From positions 37,300,819 through 37,364,818 of the forward strand of contig NC_089275.1 of the NCBI RefSeq assembly GCF_963678975.1: 64,000 nt of DNA, written 5' to 3'. The translations under genes were made by a program, and so were the position numbers. The notes beneath the pieces were generated by a model. That model was not told where the DNA came from. It worked only from the letters and a program-made list of their open reading frames with translations, and did not search any database. This DNA comes from Dysidea avara. Taxonomy: Eukaryota; Porifera; Demospongiae; Dictyoceratida; Dysideidae. Positions 59,940 through 64,000 of the stretch are shown here, piece by piece (within the stretch, counting starts at the first letter, position 1; each line of letters starts with the position of its first letter).

Positions 59940-62322
59940 AAGTCATGGACTATCGGTGAATGCTCTATTAAGGTGACTGTTCTATTAGTGTATCTCGATC
60001 TCACATTTGCTACACGGGGTTGGCTTTGGAATCATAAGTCTGTGGTTTGAAAACCGATTGTTCTGTACTACTACAAGGACTTTCTACGATGACTATTCCA
60101 GCTACATACCAATTTTAAGGTCACTGCTCTAAAGCGGTTTTCCTGGTATAGGCGTGAAAATTTTTGGTATTTTTATTCATGAATCTCGATCGCACAATTG
60201 TTACACACCTTTGGTTTCATGTCATATCTTAATTTCGATTGTTTTCAAACCACCAAAAGGTATACTCCTACAATGGTTGATCTATCCACAAACCGATGTT
60301 CAACTCATTCCATGAAGCGGTTTACCCTGTAGGCGTGACAACAAATCAATCTTGTTTTACGCAAATAATCGATCATAACTCCTGAACCATTCACCAAATG
60401 TGCATACAATTTGATACTAGGATTCGTCGTTGGACTTCCTTTATGTGTGCCAAATTTCAAGGTGATCGGATAACGCGTTTATGTTTTATAGCAATTTTTC
60501 AAAGTGTGCGAAAAGACGAATAAGATAGGGTCCGCAACGCGAAAAATCGATATCCTCCAATCAACTACCTAACTATTGTCATGTGCTAGGCTAAGAATAA
60601 CACCAGCGTGGCAGCCAAGTTTGTCACTTTCTTCTGGTAGAAAACGATAGAAATATCTTAAAATCACGTGATTTTTCGTTGCAGCAGTTCGTAGGGTTCT
60701 TCGTATGCCACGATATTCACTCTCAACATTGTTCAAGTAGTCTATCATCAACTCAAAGTATTGGTGGTTTGATTTTATTGGTCAGTTTCTGGTGGCAGCA
60801 CGATCTGTGCGGCTTTTTGGCGACAAACAAAATGTTTCTTCCTCTGGAGTACAGGACAAGCAGAGCAGCAACTGCGCCGTGGGTCAGCAATGACTACTAC
60901 TAGATAAAGTACCTGCATGCGGAGTATGGTTATAATTGAAGCTTGTTAGCCATCTGGCTGAGCCATCTATATGTTGAAATTCAGCCAAAACGACGCGATT
61001 TTTGCGAACAAATACCAGAATGGTTGATACATCAGTGAGACGGTCTCCAACAGCAAGGATACGAAGCTTATAAACACCTAACAATACAGCTATCTCGCCC
61101 AGTAAACGCATAGAGCAATCCAATGCATGAAATAGGCACTCACGTGATCAAGATTTAAATCACGGAAAATACAACCATAATCTGTTCCAATGACCTTAAA
61201 ACCGCTTGAAATCAAATGACAATCAGTTTGTATGCATTAGGTTCAGCATCTCGATTAGCCCAGCAGTCTAAGACTCTCCCTATAATGTCATCACACACCT
61301 GCACTGGCCTAGACCACGCCTGAGTGAACAATTAACACAAATCTTTACAAAAGGAGCTCACTGCATGGTTCCTGTTCAGAAATGAAAGCAATTTCATGGG
61401 TATTTCCGCGATTTGAATTTCGATCACGTGAGTGCCTATTTCATGCATTGGATTGCTCTATGCGTTTACTGGGCAAGATAGCTGTATTGTTAGGTGTTTA
61501 TAAGCTTCGTATCCTTGCTGTTGGAGACTGTCTCACTGATGTATCAACCATTCTGTTATTGGTTTGCAAAAATCGCGTCGTTTTGGCCGAATTTCAGCAT
61601 ATAGATGACTCAGCCAGATGGCTAACAAGCTTCAATTATAACCATACTCCGCATGCAGGTACTTTACCTAGTAGTGGTCATTGCTGACCCACGGCGCAGT
61701 TGCTGCTCTGCTTGTCCTGTGCTCCAGAGGAAGAAACATTTTGTTTGTCGCCAAAAAGCCGCACAGATCGTGCTGCCACCAGAAACTGACCAATAAAATC
61801 AAACCACCAATACTTTGAGTTGATGATAGACTACTTGAACAATGTTGAGAGTTAATATCGTGGCATACGAACAACCCTACGAACTGCTGCAACGAAAAAT
61901 CACGTGATTTTAAGACATTTGTATCGTTTTCTACCAGAAGAAAGTGACAAACTTGGCTGCCACGCTGGTATTATTCAAGTTACACTTAGCCTAACACGTG
62001 ACAATAGTTAGGTAGTTGATAGGAGGAAATCGATTTTTTCGCGTTGCGGACCCTAAATAAGAAGAAAAAAACACGAAGAAATAAAAACGAACTTTTGGGC
62101 ACTCATATGTCGGAAATGGCTAAGGCGATATTCTTCAAATTTGGTATGCGGGGTGGCCTACCTGGCGGGCACCTCTGCAGCAAAACTGGTTCCAATCGGA
62201 TGAAGAATCACGGAGCTACAAAGGTGTGAAAATCGCGTTTTCTTTCTTCCTGTCAATATAATCACGGTGTGGCGCGCCGGCTTCTTGGGCCGCTCGACGC
62301 ACTACCGTGTGTCTTGATATAG
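59940..62322 (+). repeat. Composite-repeat tail, copy C, split by an insertion
   Basis: 59,940-60,525 and 62,056-62,322 join to give one tail, with the break in the purine-rich AAGACGAA run. The final GGCGCGCC stem-loop is intact. Confidence 0.8.
60526..62055. mobile_element. 1.5-kb foldback transposon with about 615-bp arms and 7-bp target duplication
   Basis: It starts TAGGGTCCGCAACGCGAAAA and ends with the mirror. The arms 60,526-61,140 and about 61,440-62,055 are nearly identical complements around a 300-bp centre. AATAAGA flanks it at 60,519-60,525 and 62,056-62,062. Mirror-image open frames in the arms (DCSMRLLGEIAVLLGVYKLR and MQQFVGFFVCHD) occur in both copies; they match no family I know. 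Confidence 0.85.
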
Positions 62323-62505
62323 AAATCAAATAGCATTGTCTATAGCCTTTCAGCAGCCTGCACATTCACTCTAGCTTTGCCAATCTCTTTGGTTTATAAT
62401 GTTTGTAAAGAGCAACAAGCGAGTAGTGTTACAGGTTGCCAGAGAAAATCAGTTCACACTCTTTCAAACAGGAAGGTACGTGTAAAAAAAATACAATACT
62501 ATAAC

Positions 62506-63995
62506 CAGGGGCGTAGCCAGCCAATATTTGATGGTTGGGCATAACATCAACTTAACTACGCACACAAGAAACACGCTGAGACATTATCAAAGAAAAATAT
62601 GAAGTGTACACACACAAGGCCTAGTACAGCTACATGTGCCATAGTGTAAACAAAGCTGCTTGCTTGCATGCAAACATTAATACTAGCTATATGCTATTCT
62701 ATTAAATTTGTAGGGCAGGCATCCACCGACGATCGTTGTAGCCAAGTATCACGTGACATCAAACTGCTGAACCTACAACCAACAATGTAAACAGTTCATT
62801 TTACTACAATCAACTGGCAGTAGCTATAGCTTACAGACCAACCACCACAGCGATATGTAATGCTTCTTCAAGTAAACGCCAAATGAAGGCCCGGGGCGCT
62901 AATTTATGAACTATGAGTTTTATCACAAATATATCAGCATGCCAAGAAAGCTTCGTCCCAGACTTTTAGCAGCCAATGTACATTTTGCATGAATCTGGTG
63001 TAAACCACAACTCGGTTAATCAGTACAAATTGTGCATGTGACACTTCAGTTATACTGACTTGACCTTTTCTCCATTTCCAGCTCCATTTGCATATGCCAT
63101 CAGTATTGTTATCTAGAAGAGTACGTTTTCCCATTTTCTTTCATCAGCAGTAAGTTAGGCTAGCTATACGGTACTTCCCTTATCAAAAAATACGTTTGAG
63201 AAGTCCACTGAATCGAAATCTTTTGCTGCCAGCACCATCCACACTGAATCCTACTGACGATTATCACTCACTGTGACTTAGAGATACAGTACCAGGGCGG
63301 AGGAAGTAGTTGATATGAGGGGGGGCTGGGCTGACCCAGACTTATCTCTGGTTTGGTAAAGTGAGACCAAAAAAAAAAAAAAGGTCACAACCAACTGACA
63401 ATAGCTTTCCACCTCACCAGCTACACATTTATAGCTGATAAACTACATAAAAATCCTTACATAGCTCGCTACATACTCATTGCTTTATTAGAGCGACTGC
63501 TCTATTAGAGTATCTCGATCTTTATCACGGTTTTCAGCCCCACTCAAGAAGGATAATTTCGGTGTGATATCATTCCGAGGGGGGACTTCAGCCCCTAGCC
63601 CCCCCCCTTTCCGCCGCCTATGTACAGTACCACAACTATAGTGTACCACGTTTCGACTCCATTTTAAAATTCGAATTTAAACCGCACCAAAGAGCGTGGC
63701 ACGTGCGTCTACATGAAGTGTAATTATAAGGATTTCCCAAGGGACTTTCCGCGTAATGGATCACGTGATACACCATCTATCTTGATCCCTTCTTCGAAGT
63801 CATGGTTCAACAAATGAGGTACATTTTTACGTTTTACAGTACTAAAGTAGGGTTGGTTTGTGTGCTGCAGTGAATCCTCACGTGAATTTTAAGCTACTTG
63901 TGATGGTTGGGCATAAGTTTGTGATGGTTGGGCAAGAAACTGTACTGAATGGTTGGGCAAATGCCCGCTCATGCCCACCCTTGGCTACGCCCCTG
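62506..63995. mobile_element. hAT-like element at the window edge
   Basis: It starts CAGGGGCGTAGCCAG and ends CTTGGCTACGCCCCTG, the familiar CAGGGGCGTAGC terminus of hAT elements. ACTAT-AAC lies to the left and AGTAT follows before the window ends, so a target duplication is likely but cut off. Subterminal GATGGTTGGGCA repeats lie at both ends. No transposase is seen. Confidence 0.7.
63294..63623. mobile_element. Nested hAT-like MITE with 8-bp target duplication
   Basis: ACAGTACC flanks it at 63,286-63,293 and 63,624-63,631. It starts AGGGCGGAGGAAG and ends TTCCGCCGCCTATGT. It contains GGGGGG/CCCCCC blocks and one dispersed motif at 63,492, as in the related copy at 48,113. Confidence 0.75.
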
Positions 63996-64000
63996 AGTAT

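Noticed and set aside
60569..61892. Mirror-image frames (DCSMRLLG..., MQQFVG...) as genes
   Set aside because: Each occurs in both arms of the foldback element in opposite directions, with no known domain. Kept only as an observation.

Overview
The window is AT-rich eukaryotic DNA made mostly of transposable elements, with short spliceosomal introns (54 and 58 bp), many miniature inverted-repeat elements and large tandem arrays. An early-branching animal, most likely a demosponge, is my best guess. The reasons are the intronless beta-helix plus multi-pass membrane protein, a type common in sponge gene sets, and the THAP/YqaJ DNA transposons. The sequence does not prove the taxon, and there are no bacterial operons, tRNA or rRNA genes that I can recognise.

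Layout. From 0 to 9 kb there is gene-poor DNA packed with MITEs, including a Mutator-like one with a perfect 9-bp target duplication. From 9.0 to 14.1 kb lies the first copy of a composite repeat: a roughly 320-bp perfect hairpin, then a long satellite of about 31-33 bp units, then an 800-bp conserved tail ending in a GC-rich stem-loop. Related copies lie at 21.4-23.85 kb (inverted) and 54.3-62.3 kb (at least two satellite-plus-tail units). From 14.1 to 21.4 kb there are more inverted-repeat elements. The only convincing host-type gene is at 24.4-28.4 kb (minus strand): a 1,352-residue membrane protein with a beta-helix ectodomain.

29,575-35,231 is an almost intact DNA transposon of the ISL2EU (YqaJ nuclease plus THAP/DDE transposase) kind. 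Two convergent genes start inside the two terminal inverted repeats. Each repeat carries the same CRE-like promoter site, start codon, five-codon first exon and 5' splice site, so both proteins begin MDHSA. The plus-strand gene encodes a SAP-SWIM-YqaJ-OTU protein broken only by one in-frame TAG. The minus-strand gene encodes an intact 540-residue transposase.

About 36.67-44.75 kb is a giant imperfect palindrome whose arms carry mirrored fragments of one cysteine-rich gene. The left arm has gained a 4-kb GGCT-derived array that the right arm lacks. The right arm has gained a 1.8-kb DNA transposon. About 45.0-53.1 kb looks like a second, decayed element of the same transposon class, with long terminal repeats containing a 21-bp minisatellite, a YqaJ-PHD gene relic and a THAP/DDE relic in the same convergent order. 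It is riddled with nested insertions (a LINE and several MITEs). The last 10 kb hold satellite-tail units, a 1.5-kb foldback element with a 7-bp target duplication, and a hAT-like element running to the window edge.

Region by region the window is a stack of nested insertions, and several can be removed on paper at exact target duplications. A short motif centred on CTCTATTAGAG recurs at least eleven times, in several unrelated repeats.
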